Assembly (NCBI GenBank): GCA_937905985.1
Contig: CALCWC010000144.1
Coordinates: 1 to 40,918, forward strand
Direction: 5' to 3'
From: an uncultured Verrucomicrobiales bacterium
GTDB lineage: Bacteria; Verrucomicrobiota; Verrucomicrobiia; Verrucomicrobiales; Akkermansiaceae
DNA: 40,918 nt
The position numbers and the translations under genes are program-made. Each line of letters opens with the position of its first letter. Position 1 is the stretch's first letter. Positions 1-8,270 of this stretch are shown here, in pieces. The notes below the pieces were generated by a model. The model did no database searches and was not told the DNA's origin. It saw only the letters and a program-made list of their open reading frames with translations.

Positions 1-90
1 GAGGGCGCGTGAGGCGCGCCCGAATCAACCTGTGGGGTGTCCCCGCATGTCAACCTATCCCCATAACCCCGCTTGCCGGGGTGGTTCGGG

Positions 91-241
91 GCACCAACGC
101 TTGCTCCTCTCCGAGCGTTTATTCCTGGTAATTTATGTCCACCCATAAAATCTGGCGGAGCACCGAAATTTTGAGTAAGGCGTGGTTCCGTCTTCGCCAA
201 GGCTTCCGTCTTCACCAAGGGTTGCACCTCTCCGAGCGTTT
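91..241. repeat. Direct repeat pair in the left-edge spacer
   Basis: Positions 91-120 and 212-241 match at 26 of 30 bases, and their last 20 bases match at 19 of 20, ending in the shared CCTCTCCGAGCGTTT. Between them, 186-203 and 204-221 form a tandem 18-bp duplication (16 of 18 identical). The first copy can fold AACGCT against AGCGTT (96-119), and a perfect 6-bp hairpin ACCCCG/CGGGGT lies at 66-82. No gene is seen in 1-275. The spacer lies downstream of the minus-strand membrane protein gene. Its function is unknown. Confidence 0.6.
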
Positions 242-275
242 TTATGGGATGGCAATGAACGTCAATTGTCAATTC

Positions 276-1073
276 CTACAGGATATTCCGCATGAATTCC
301 TCCGTGTTGTCGAACTGCAGGAAGGTGTTGAGGCGTTCGTTTTCCAGCAGGGGAACATAGCGTTTCTCCTGCACCAGCTTGCGCATGCCGGGATCGCGGA
401 ACAAATCCAGCAGGCGGTACGGGTGGGGGATGCCGCGGTTGGCCAGCTGGTTGTGGTAGAGCGCATCGCAGTGCGGTGCATCCAGCGTGCAGCCGTAGGC
501 AATCAGGCATGCCAGGTTGGTGCGCGCGGGGTTTTCCATGGGGTCGATTTTTTCCAGCCAGGCGGTAAGTCTGTTGGTGCGGATGGAGTCCTTCATCTGC
601 GTGAAGAAGGGCAGGGAAGGCTGGGGTGCACCGGTCATCTGCGCCTCCGCCAGATCGCGGTAGTAGGCGATGCGGCAGACATCGCCGTAGTATGAGATGC
701 CCAAGAACCCCAGCCAGAGCGCCAGCAGGCACATGAGGATGGTGGTGGTGATGCCCGTGGGCCCCACGCGGCGGTTGAAGCTGAGCACCTGGGAAATCCA
801 GGTGAGTCCGTGGATGGTGATGGCGATGATGAGCAGGGCGACGCCGCCTGCCAGCACATGCACCATCCAGGGTTGCGGGGAATCTGTGACGAAGGAGACG
901 AAGGTGAAGCCGTTCTTGTAGAAGAATATCCAAGCGCCGACGGCCAGAGCCAGCCCGATGGCGAGCGTGAGCATGCGCATCACCCCCTTGAACACGGTGA
1001 AGAGCAGGATGGCCAGCAGGAGGATGCCTCCGATGGTGGCGATGATGGTTGTGCTGTTCATCGGGATGGTCAT
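276..1073 (-). CDS. Predicted membrane protein, four N-terminal TM helices (CvpA-like layout)
   Basis: This 265-residue protein starts with four hydrophobic segments at about residues 7-27, 30-50, 68-92 and 104-126. A soluble domain of about 135 residues without recognisable catalytic motifs follows. Four short helices then a polar tail recall the CvpA/colicin V production family, but the resemblance is one of layout only, so no function is assigned. The start codon overlaps the stop of the multihaem cytochrome gene as ATGA (1070-1073), implying translational coupling and perhaps a shared membrane or envelope role. A second in-frame ATG lies four codons downstream. The opposite strand carries an open frame that is a codon-bias shadow. 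Confidence 0.75.
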   Translation of the reverse strand: MTIPMNSTTIIATIGGILLLAILLFTVFKGVMRMLTLAIGLALAVGAWIFFYKNGFTFVSFVTDSPQPWMVHVLAGGVALLIIAITIHGLTWISQVLSFNRRVGPTGITTTILMCLLALWLGFLGISYYGDVCRIAYYRDLAEAQMTGAPQPSLPFFTQMKDSIRTNRLTAWLEKIDPMENPARTNLACLIAYGCTLDAPHCDALYHNQLANRGIPHPYRLLDLFRDPGMRKLVQEKRYVPLLENERLNTFLQFDNTEEFMRNIL

Positions 1074-3139
1074 GGTTGCAGGGCGCGGAGCAGCTGGGCG
1101 GCTGCCTGGTGCTGCGGGTTGAGTTGAATGGCCTTGTTGGCGGCGTGACGTGCGGCCTCGCGCTGCCCCACCTCTGCCAGGATGAGCGCCAGGCGGTACT
1201 GCACCTCGGCGTCCTGCGGGTGGGCGGCGGCGCAGTCAAGCATCTGCTGCAGCGCCTCCACGGGGCGGTTCAGGCGGTCCAGGAACACGGCGTAGTCCAT
1301 GCGCGGCACGGCTGATGCGGGGTCCAGCTCCACGGCGCGGCGGTATTGGCGCTCAGCCTCGCCCAAATCCTGGCGCACCAGGGAGAGCTGGGCCAGCTGC
1401 ATGGCCCCGGCGGGCTGGTCCGCCTGCAGGGCGAGCGTTTCCTGGTATTCCTTCATGGCTGGCGAGTCGTCCGGCACGCTGGGCAGCAGCGCGCGCACTG
1501 CCGCGTGGCGCACGCTGCGGCAGGAATCCTTCAGCAGACTCTCCGGGCAGTTTTCTCCCAGCAGTTCCGCTGCTGCCGCGCGCAGCATCGGGCTGGCGTC
1601 CTTGGTAGCCTGCAGGGCGGTTTGGAGCACGGCGGCCGTGCGGGGCATCTGGGAAAGCAAACCGAGCATGGTGGCACGCCAGGCGGGGTTTTCCTCCTTG
1701 GCGTAGGCGGCCAGCATCTCGTCTTGGTTGAATTGGCCGTCCATGGCGTGTGCCACGGCGCGGAAGCGCGGGCGGTAGCCCTCCAGCCAGGAGTGCTCGC
1801 CGTAGCGCTTCTCCACGGCCTTGGCGGCCCACTCGTTGTCCTTGCCCTGGTGGCACATCGTGCATGCGTTCGGCGTGCCGATTTCCTGGCTCAGGCGCGG
1901 GTCTGGCGGCAGCAGCGTGTGGTCGCGCCGCGGGTCGCGCCCCATGTAGGTGCTCTCCGGCATGTGGCATTCCACGCACTGGTGCCCCTTGGTTCCGGCG
2001 GGGCAGGTGAAGGTGTCGCCGCGGCCCACGTAGGGGGCTTCCACGCCGTTGACCTTCTGGTGTTCCGCGTGGCAGCGCAGGCAGAGCTCGTTGTTCTCCG
2101 CGGGGTGGAGCAGGGCACCCGTGTGGGCATCGTGGCATTCGATGCAGGTGACGCCGCGCATGCCCATGCGGCTCAGGCGGAAGCCGGTCTCGCAGTAGTC
2201 CTCGTCACGCTGGATGCCGTTGGGGTAGAAGACCCCCGGCACGCGCGGCAGCTCCAGGCGGAAATGGTCGTCAAAGCGGTCGCCCACGGTGAAGTTGTCA
2301 TCCAGCTCCTCCCTTCGGGCGTGGCAGGAGGCGCAGTTGTCGTGCGCACGCATGGGGGCGAGCTTGCGGTCCGCGGGGGCCACCATGCAGCCGTCCGGCG
2401 CGGGCTTGTCCGCCAGTTTGTGGCATTGGATGCAGGTGACGCCGATTTCCTTCCATTCGGCGCGGTACTGGTCCTGCTGCACATCGTAGTTCTTGTGGAA
2501 TCCGGTCATGTGGCACCAGGCGCACTGGGAGTCCCAGTTCATGCCGCGGCCCTGCCAATGACCCCACTCGCCCGCCGCGCGCTCACCCATGCCGTTGCTG
2601 CGCTGGCGAGCGTCGTCGCGGAACACATCGAACCACTGCTTGCCGTTCCGAGTATCCTCGGAGCGCAGGCCGTGGCGCCCGCGCTCGGCGGAATCCCACG
2701 CCGCGCTGGTCACCTGGTAGCCACCGTCGTTCCCGCGCACCAGGTACTGCACCAGCGGCACCTTGCCGATGGCGAACACGGCATCAAACTCCGCCGGGGT
2801 GCCGCCCTCGGACTCCACACGCAGGTACGGCGTACCATTGGCTCGCGTGAGAAAATGCGTGGTCTCACCGTGGGCCTGCTGTTGCTGTCCTCGGAACGGC
2901 GCGCCGTCCAGCTTGGCGGATATTTTCCGCATAGCCCAGGCGTGGTCGCTGCCCGCCCATTCCTCAAACTCCTTGGGATGGCACGCCGCACATTGCAGCG
3001 ACACGGGAACCGCCGATTGGTCCCAGTGCGCGCTGTGGCCCTTGTAGGCGCGCGCGCGGCTCCCTCCGCGGCCATCGCCGCAACTGCTCATAGCCACCGT
3101 CAACGCAAGCGTACACAGGATTGCCGTCCATTCCCTCAT
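1070..3139 (-). CDS. Exported octahaem cytochrome c lipoprotein with C-terminal TPRs
   Basis: A 689-residue protein with eight CXXCH haem c motifs (CAACH, CAWCH, CIQCH, CASCH, CIECH, CLRCH, CVECH, CTMCH) between about residues 50 and 430. A HEAT-like helical stretch and about three TPR units follow at the C-terminus. The N-terminus has a short charged start, a hydrophobic core and a Cys at residue 20 preceded by AMSS, consistent with a lipoprotein signal. The layout resembles cytochrome c554-type multihaem TPR proteins of planctomycetes and verrucomicrobia, so periplasmic electron transfer is likely; the redox partner is unknown. Start choice: ATGs exist at 3148 and 3139 and a GTG at 3163. 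A -10 TAGAAT at 3147-3152 overlaps the 3148 ATG, which favours 3139. argF lies 68 bp upstream. Confidence 0.85.
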   Translation of the reverse strand: MREWTAILCTLALTVAMSSCGDGRGGSRARAYKGHSAHWDQSAVPVSLQCAACHPKEFEEWAGSDHAWAMRKISAKLDGAPFRGQQQQAHGETTHFLTRANGTPYLRVESEGGTPAEFDAVFAIGKVPLVQYLVRGNDGGYQVTSAAWDSAERGRHGLRSEDTRNGKQWFDVFRDDARQRSNGMGERAAGEWGHWQGRGMNWDSQCAWCHMTGFHKNYDVQQDQYRAEWKEIGVTCIQCHKLADKPAPDGCMVAPADRKLAPMRAHDNCASCHARREELDDNFTVGDRFDDHFRLELPRVPGVFYPNGIQRDEDYCETGFRLSRMGMRGVTCIECHDAHTGALLHPAENNELCLRCHAEHQKVNGVEAPYVGRGDTFTCPAGTKGHQCVECHMPESTYMGRDPRRDHTLLPPDPRLSQEIGTPNACTMCHQGKDNEWAAKAVEKRYGEHSWLEGYRPRFRAVAHAMDGQFNQDEMLAAYAKEENPAWRATMLGLLSQMPRTAAVLQTALQATKDASPMLRAAAAELLGENCPESLLKDSCRSVRHAAVRALLPSVPDDSPAMKEYQETLALQADQPAGAMQLAQLSLVRQDLGEAERQYRRAVELDPASAVPRMDYAVFLDRLNRPVEALQQMLDCAAAHPQDAEVQYRLALILAEVGQREAARHAANKAIQLNPQHQAAAQLLRALQP

Positions 3140-3146
3140 GCACGCC

Positions 3147-3176
3147 ATTCTACCATCACGCACCCATCCCGCGCAA
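3147..3176 (-). promoter_or_regulatory. Promoter of the octahaem cytochrome gene
   Basis: Minus-strand TTGCGC (3171-3176), an 18-bp spacer and TAGAAT (3147-3152). Only seven bases separate the -10 from the ATG at 3139, so the transcript would be leaderless. A perfect 8-bp inverted repeat (TCCCGCGC 3167-3174, GCGCGGGA 3185-3192) overlaps the -35 and could be an operator. Inferred from sequence only. Confidence 0.5.
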
Positions 3177-3207
3177 CATTTTTCGCGCGGGAACGGGCTA
3201 TGCGGGT

Positions 3208-4119
3208 TCAGTGCTGCGCGGCAAGCCTGTACAGCACAGCCTTTTGGGCGTGCAGGCGGTTCCCCGCCTCGGCGAAAATCGCATCGGCGTGGGCCTCCAG
3301 CACATCGTTGGTGATTTCATAGCCGCGGTAGGCGGGCAGGCAGTGGAACACGCTTGCGTCGGGCGCGGCCAGAGCCATGAGTTCCTTGTTGACCTGATAG
3401 GGGAAGAACGCCTTTTCCTTGGTGCCCTTTTCCGCCTCCTGGCCCATGGAAATCCAGGTGTCGGTGTTGACCACGGTGCATCCACGCACGCCTTCCTCGG
3501 GGTCGGTGGTGCAGATGATGTTCGGGCAGTTGAGCTCTTGGAGGGTATGGGGCTTGGGAAGGGCCTCCTGCGGACCCGCCAGCACCAGGCTGAATCCCAG
3601 GCGCTTGGCCGCCCACATCCAGGAGCGGCCCATGTTGTTGTCCACATCCCCGAAAAACGCTATCCGCATGTCCTTCCAGGAACCCACGCCGTAGCGTTCC
3701 TCGATGGTGAGCAGGTCCGCCAATATCTGGCAGGGGTGCTCGCGGTCGGTGAGGGCGTTGATGGTGGGCAGCCCGGAGTACTTGGCGAAATCCTCCACCT
3801 CCTCCTGGGCGTAGGTGCGGATGATGGCACCGTGGATCATGCGGCCGAGCACGCGCGCCGTGTCGCGAATCGGTTCGCCGCGTCCCAGCTGGATATCGCG
3901 CACGGAAAGGAACATCGGGCGCCCGCCCAGCTCGCTCACGCCCACCTCAAAGGAGACTCGGGTGCGGGTGGAGGACTTGGAGAAGATGAGCGCCCAGGTT
4001 TGCCCGGTGAGCGGTTGCTCGCGGTGGTTGCCGCGCTCAGCCTTCAAACGGTGACCCAAGGCCAGTAAATCCTTGATCTCTTCAGCCGTCAACTCCTCTA
4101 TGGAAAGCAGATTCTTCAT
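3208..4119 (-). CDS. argF: Ornithine carbamoyltransferase
   Basis: This 303-residue enzyme joins carbamoyl phosphate and L-ornithine to give citrulline, the sixth step of arginine synthesis, in the cytoplasm. Visible family motifs are the carbamoyl-phosphate loop STRTR at residues 50-54, HPCQ in the central region, the ornithine-side DTWISMGQE loop and HCLPAYRG near the C-terminus. The SMG loop separates it from aspartate carbamoyltransferase. Length is close to the family norm (about 305-335). Translation is placed at MKNLLSIEE because an upstream in-frame extension of 15 codons has no family character, and an A/G-rich stretch precedes this ATG. No other arginine gene is in the window. Confidence 0.95.
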   Translation of the reverse strand: MKNLLSIEELTAEEIKDLLALGHRLKAERGNHREQPLTGQTWALIFSKSSTRTRVSFEVGVSELGGRPMFLSVRDIQLGRGEPIRDTARVLGRMIHGAIIRTYAQEEVEDFAKYSGLPTINALTDREHPCQILADLLTIEERYGVGSWKDMRIAFFGDVDNNMGRSWMWAAKRLGFSLVLAGPQEALPKPHTLQELNCPNIICTTDPEEGVRGCTVVNTDTWISMGQEAEKGTKEKAFFPYQVNKELMALAAPDASVFHCLPAYRGYEITNDVLEAHADAIFAEAGNRLHAQKAVLYRLAAQH

Positions 4120-4154
4120 TTTTCTTTCTGTTCTACCCGCTTGGGGAAGCCCGC

Positions 4155-4183
4155 ACCATAACACTTTGCAAGCGGTTTGTAAA
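4155..4183 (-). promoter_or_regulatory. Promoter of argF
   Basis: Minus-strand TTTACA (4178-4183), a 17-bp spacer and TATGGT (4155-4160), leaving a leader of roughly 28 nt before the ATG at 4119. No arginine-repressor box was convincingly seen. Confidence 0.55.
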
Positions 4184-4227
4184 GTACGGAATCAGCCCGC
4201 CGAGTGGAAAAAAAAATCGTGCGCCGC

Positions 4228-4256
4228 TTGATTTTCCGTACGCCTTGTGATAGCCT
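4228..4256 (+). promoter_or_regulatory. Possible promoter of the ankyrin gene
   Basis: TTGATT (4228-4233), a 17-bp spacer and TAGCCT (4251-4256), 52 bp before the start codon. The -10 is imperfect; the spacing fits the other promoters of the window. Confidence 0.4.
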
Positions 4257-4308
4257 GTACGCCATGCTGCCCCGGTGGCAGCGCAACCCCGTTTGAAAAA
4301 AGCAAATC

Positions 4309-5586
4309 ATGAAAAGGAACATCATCTTGTCAATCGTCCTTGCCTCTACGGCGGGACTGGTACCTGTCACAGCCGTCACGGCAGGCAGCCTGGCACCCGC
4401 GGCCGCAGCCGAGGCGGCGCAAGCCATGCAGCTCGGCTCCATCAAGACCATGGACGAAGCCATAGCCGCCCTGCCCAAGCCGGAGGTAAAGAAGGGACTG
4501 GAAAAAGTCAAGAACGGCGAGCAGGGTATCAACACCTGCGTGTACGGCGTGTATACCCCCGTTTCCTATGCGGCGAGCGTGGGCAACCGGGATGCCGTGG
4601 CCTTCTTCCTCTCTCAGGGTGCGGATGTGAACGGCGTGGATCCGGAGAATAAATTCTCCGTAGGCACGCTCACCATGGCTGTTTCCGCCAACAAACCGGA
4701 GCTGGTGAAGGAACTGGTGAAAGCCGGGGCGGATGTCAACCTGCTTGCCGGGACGGATACGCCTTTCATCCGCGCGGCATCTGCCCAGAACATGGAGATG
4801 ATGAAGCTGCTTATCGAGCTTGGCGCGGATCCCAAGGCCGTGGACAGCGAGGGGCGCACGGCGCTGATGATGGGCCTGCGCCGCAACGGCATCTCCGTCG
4901 GGAAGATTGATTTCAACGTCATGGCCGACTACCTCATCGACACCTGCGGCATTGATCCCAACGCCACCGACAAGAACGGGATGACCGCGCTGATGCACGC
5001 CTGCGTCTTCCTCTCCGTGGAGCAGATGGAACACCTCATTGCCAAGGGGGCGGACCCCACAGCCAAGACGCAGAAGCAGGAGGGCCTGGTGTTCTTCATT
5101 GTGAAGAGCGGCGCGCCCGCCAAGGCGCTGGAACAGCTCAAGGCCCTGGAGAAGTACAAGCTGGATTTCAACAACGGCACCAACGAGAAGGACATCATGC
5201 CGCTCTACAACGTGATTTCCAGCAGCATGAAATGCAAGGAAGCCCTGCCCCTGCTGCAGTACATGGTGGAGCACGGCTCCCGCACGGACCTGGTGTGGGG
5301 AACCTGCGGCTATCCCACGCTGTATGCCGCCGCCGGCAACAACATTGCGGACGGGCCGGAACTGCTCCAGTACCTGCTGGACAAGAAGGTGGGTGATGTG
5401 AACGAGGTGAACAAGTACGGCACCACCGCGCTCATGAACGTGAAGAAGCCCTGCATGGTGGCTCCCCTGCTCAAGGCGGGCGCGGATCCCACCATCAAGA
5501 ACAAGCAGGGCAAGACCGCCTACCAGCTGGCTGAGAAGAATCCCAAGCTCAAGGAAGCCTTCGAGGCCGCAGGCGTCAAGGAATAA
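4309..5586 (+). CDS. Exported ankyrin-repeat protein
   Basis: This 425-residue protein opens with a Sec-type signal (MKRNIILSIVLASTAG, then an Ala-rich cleavage region near residues 25-35). About seven ankyrin units follow, recognisable by the recurring LL..GADVN and GRTALM-like turns; examples lie near residues 85-115, 118-150, 152-185, 210-250 and 350-425. Ankyrin stacks bind proteins rather than catalyse, so a periplasmic or surface interaction role is inferred and the partner is unknown. The gene stands alone, divergent from argF, with its own candidate promoter and a strong terminator. It has no transmembrane anchor, no lipobox and no fused enzyme domain. Confidence 0.85.
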   Translation: MKRNIILSIVLASTAGLVPVTAVTAGSLAPAAAAEAAQAMQLGSIKTMDEAIAALPKPEVKKGLEKVKNGEQGINTCVYGVYTPVSYAASVGNRDAVAFFLSQGADVNGVDPENKFSVGTLTMAVSANKPELVKELVKAGADVNLLAGTDTPFIRAASAQNMEMMKLLIELGADPKAVDSEGRTALMMGLRRNGISVGKIDFNVMADYLIDTCGIDPNATDKNGMTALMHACVFLSVEQMEHLIAKGADPTAKTQKQEGLVFFIVKSGAPAKALEQLKALEKYKLDFNNGTNEKDIMPLYNVISSSMKCKEALPLLQYMVEHGSRTDLVWGTCGYPTLYAAAGNNIADGPELLQYLLDKKVGDVNEVNKYGTTALMNVKKPCMVAPLLKAGADPTIKNKQGKTAYQLAEKNPKLKEAFEAAGVKE

Positions 5587-5615
5587 TCCCTCCCGTGAAC
5601 CACCCCTCTTTTCCC

Positions 5616-5641
5616 AGCCCCGCCCAACGGCGGGGCTTTTT
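5616..5641 (+). terminator. Rho-independent terminator after the ankyrin gene
   Basis: Perfect 9-bp stem AGCCCCGCC/GGCGGGGCT with loop CAAC, followed by five T. It sits between the convergent ankyrin and menD genes. The T tract is on the plus-strand side only. Confidence 0.9.
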
Positions 5642-5647
5642 GCCGCC

Positions 5648-7156
5648 TCAGCACATGATTTCCAGCAGGGTGGCCCGTGTGGCGGTGGCGAGTGCCTGCG
5701 TTGCAGCGGGAAGCTCTACAGGGGAGGAGGCGGAGAGATAGGAAACGCCGCAGGATTGCGCCCAGGCTTGGGCAGACTGGGTGTGCGCGCCCGCGATGGC
5801 ATCGTGCGATGCCCCCTGTGCGGGCATGCCGGGCAGGGTGTTGAAGATGCGGCCGCCGCCGTTGTTGAGCAGGACCAGGCGCAGGTTGTCGCGCTCCACG
5901 GCGTTCCAAAGGGCGTTCATATCGTAGAAGAAGCTCAAATCCCCGATGAGGCAGAAGCAGCGTGCGGGAGCGCATGCTGCGGCGCAGCCCACGGCGGTGG
6001 AGAGGGAGCCCTCAATGCCGCTGGTGCCGCGGTTGCAGCGCACATGCACGCCGTCCGGCAGCGGGAAACGCTGGGCGAAGCGCACGGCGGAGCTGTTGGC
6101 CAGCTGCAGGGTGTCGCCGGGTTGCAGCAGCTCCATCACCGCGCGTGTGGCGGCAAGCGCGAGATCGTGTTCGGTGTCGGGTGCGGGAAGCGCATTCTCC
6201 GCGCGCTTCCACGCATCCGCGAATGTTGCGTCCGCGCAGGGCGGCAGCGCGCGCAGGAAGTCCGCGGGCTGCATCTCCAGCACATGGGTGAGCGTGCAGA
6301 AGGTGTCGGCCACGGTTCCTTCCGGGCAAACGTGCCAGTGCTCCACCTTGTTGTGGCGCAGATACCTTTTCCATTTCTTGGAGAGGATGTGTCCGCCGAG
6401 GGTGATGACCAGCTGCGGCACGGGGAGGGAGGTGTCGTCCACCAATTCGTCGATGCGGCGGATGCCGCGAGAGTTGGAAAGGTTCTCCGCCACGCAGAGG
6501 TAGCCCTGCGGCGCATCCAGCGGCGCGTGCATCTGCCCGAACAGCAGCATCGTCCGAGCGGGCAGCGTGCGGGGCAGGGCGGTGCAGCGGGTGATGGCGC
6601 GCACGCCGGGCAGTTGCGGGGTGGTGAATTGGTACAGCGGCTCGCTGAGGGGCATGTTGATGTGTACGGGGCTGGCCACGCGGTGGCGGCATTCCAGCAG
6701 GGCCTCGTTGATGAGGCGGTTGGCGTGCCACGCGCTTGTCTCGTCGTGAATTTCCGGCACGTCCACGGAGCGGCGCGCCAAGCTGCCGAACACGTGCGGC
6801 TGCGGCAGGGTCTGGCCGTCCTGCTGGCCGATCCACGCGGCGGGGCGGTCCGCGGAGATCACCACGAGCGGCACTTGCTGGTAGAATGCCTCCGCCACGG
6901 CGGGGTGCATGTTCAGCAGGGCGGTGCCGCTGGTGCAGACCACCGCCGCGGGCTCGCCGCTGTGCTGGGCGAGGCCCAGTGCCACAAAGGCCGCGCTGCG
7001 CTCGTCCGTGACGCGGTGGCAGGTGAACAACCCGCACTCCAGCAGGGTGTGGACGATGGGCGCGCAGCGGCTGCCGGGGCAGAGCACCGCGTGCCGCACG
7101 CCGTGCGCGTGCAGCAGGGACGCCAATTGAAGGACGCTTTCTTTGTCGCTGAGCAT
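5648..7156 (-). CDS. menD: SEPHCHC synthase (menaquinone synthesis)
   Basis: MenD is a thiamine-diphosphate enzyme that condenses 2-oxoglutarate with isochorismate to give SEPHCHC, the first committed step of menaquinone synthesis. The 502-residue product shows LCPGSRCAP near residue 25 and TDERSAAFVALG with the ThDP-activating glutamate. It also has RGTSGIEGSLSTAVG and the ThDP/Mg motif GDLSFFYD, then LLNNGGGRIFNTLPG. It is shorter than the E. coli enzyme (about 556), mostly in the less conserved middle region. It is the last gene of the operon, 10 bp after menF, and ends opposite the ankyrin terminator. Other men genes must lie elsewhere. Confidence 0.95.
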   Translation of the reverse strand: MLSDKESVLQLASLLHAHGVRHAVLCPGSRCAPIVHTLLECGLFTCHRVTDERSAAFVALGLAQHSGEPAAVVCTSGTALLNMHPAVAEAFYQQVPLVVISADRPAAWIGQQDGQTLPQPHVFGSLARRSVDVPEIHDETSAWHANRLINEALLECRHRVASPVHINMPLSEPLYQFTTPQLPGVRAITRCTALPRTLPARTMLLFGQMHAPLDAPQGYLCVAENLSNSRGIRRIDELVDDTSLPVPQLVITLGGHILSKKWKRYLRHNKVEHWHVCPEGTVADTFCTLTHVLEMQPADFLRALPPCADATFADAWKRAENALPAPDTEHDLALAATRAVMELLQPGDTLQLANSSAVRFAQRFPLPDGVHVRCNRGTSGIEGSLSTAVGCAAACAPARCFCLIGDLSFFYDMNALWNAVERDNLRLVLLNNGGGRIFNTLPGMPAQGASHDAIAGAHTQSAQAWAQSCGVSYLSASSPVELPAATQALATATRATLLEIMC

Positions 7157-7166
7157 GACGGTTCGT

Positions 7167-8270
7167 TTATGAAATCAAACGGCGCAGGGTGTTCATCTTC
7201 TCCTGCGTCTCCTGCCATTCGGATTCCGCGCAGGATTCCTGCACCAGGCCGCCGCCCGCATGCAGCACCACGCTGTCGGCAAACATCTCCATGCAGCGCA
7301 GGTTCACATACAGCTCCGAGTGCGCGGCGGCGTTGAGCATGCCGAAGAACCCGCTGTAGTATCGCCGCGGCGCGGGCTCCATGCGGGCGATGAGTGCGCG
7401 CGCCGCATCCGTGGGGCGTCCGCACACCGCGGGTGTGGGATGCAGCGCCGCCAGCAGCGCGGCGGGTTCAACGCCCGCCGGCAGGGTGAAGCGGAAATCC
7501 GTGCGCAGGTGCGCCAGGTGCCCGGCGAGGGAAACGCGCGGGCCATCCTCCTGCACATCGGGGGAGAAGCGGGCCAGGGTGTCGCGCATGAACTCCACCA
7601 CGTGAGCTTGTTCGCCGCGGTTCTTGGCATCCCAGTTGGCGAGGAAGCGCCCCTCCTGCGCGGGCATGGTCCCGGCCAGGGCCACGGTGCGCCAGCCTTG
7701 CGCGCCGCCGCTGAGCAGCAGCTCCGGCGTGGCAGCCATCCACGTGCCCGTCTGCGGGCTGTGGAACAGGCACACCATCATCTGCGGGTAGGCATCGCAC
7801 GCGCGCCAAAACGTTTCTGCCGGCGAGATTCCCGGCACCTGTTCCACTTCCGTGCGGGAGAGCACCACCTTGTGCAGCGTTCCGCTTTTCAGCGCATCCA
7901 TGGCCTTGCCGAAAGCCGCCATGTACTCCGCCTTGCCGGCGGCAAGGGATGCGGCGTCCGGTTGCATGGGCGGCGCAGGCTCGGCTGCGGCAAGCGCGGC
8001 CAGGGCAAGCGCCATTTCATCCCAGCCGCAAGCCGTGGCATCCGCCTGTATCAGCACGGGCGGGCAGTCCGTATCCGCCGCGAACGGTGCCGCCACAAAG
8101 CCGCTCCGCCCCGTCAGGGCATCCATGCCCGGCAACACCTCCGCATCCGGGGCATGCTGCACCACCAGGGAGAAATCATCCTCGTTGGGCCGCCGCATCA
8201 GCGCGAACGCGCAGCGGGAGCGGCAGGCGCCGTCCAGCAGTTGCATCACCTCTTGGGGATTGGCGCTCAT
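7167..8270 (-). CDS. menF: Isochorismate synthase
   Basis: A 367-residue chorismate-binding enzyme that isomerises chorismate to isochorismate, the substrate of MenD. Typical signatures are LHKVVLSRTEVE in the middle, ATPELLLS, the ALAGTMPAQ segment, HPTPAVCGRPTDAA with the conserved His-Pro-Thr-Pro, and a C-terminal AGGGLVQES followed by a Glu-rich helix that binds Mg. The start codon overlaps the stop of the thioesterase gene as ATGA (8267-8270), and menD follows after 10 bp, so the genes are probably coupled. A salicylate- or enterobactin-type isochorismate synthase is conceivable from sequence alone, but the adjacent menD makes menaquinone synthesis the sensible call. Confidence 0.92.
   Translation of the reverse strand: MSANPQEVMQLLDGACRSRCAFALMRRPNEDDFSLVVQHAPDAEVLPGMDALTGRSGFVAAPFAADTDCPPVLIQADATACGWDEMALALAALAAAEPAPPMQPDAASLAAGKAEYMAAFGKAMDALKSGTLHKVVLSRTEVEQVPGISPAETFWRACDAYPQMMVCLFHSPQTGTWMAATPELLLSGGAQGWRTVALAGTMPAQEGRFLANWDAKNRGEQAHVVEFMRDTLARFSPDVQEDGPRVSLAGHLAHLRTDFRFTLPAGVEPAALLAALHPTPAVCGRPTDAARALIARMEPAPRRYYSGFFGMLNAAAHSELYVNLRCMEMFADSVVLHAGGGLVQESCAESEWQETQEKMNTLRRLIS

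Noticed and set aside
5756..7336. Plus-strand open frame opposite menD, and similar ones at 1346-3322 and 7260-8291
   Set aside because: All are shadows of menD, the cytochrome gene and menF, with biased composition and no conserved features.
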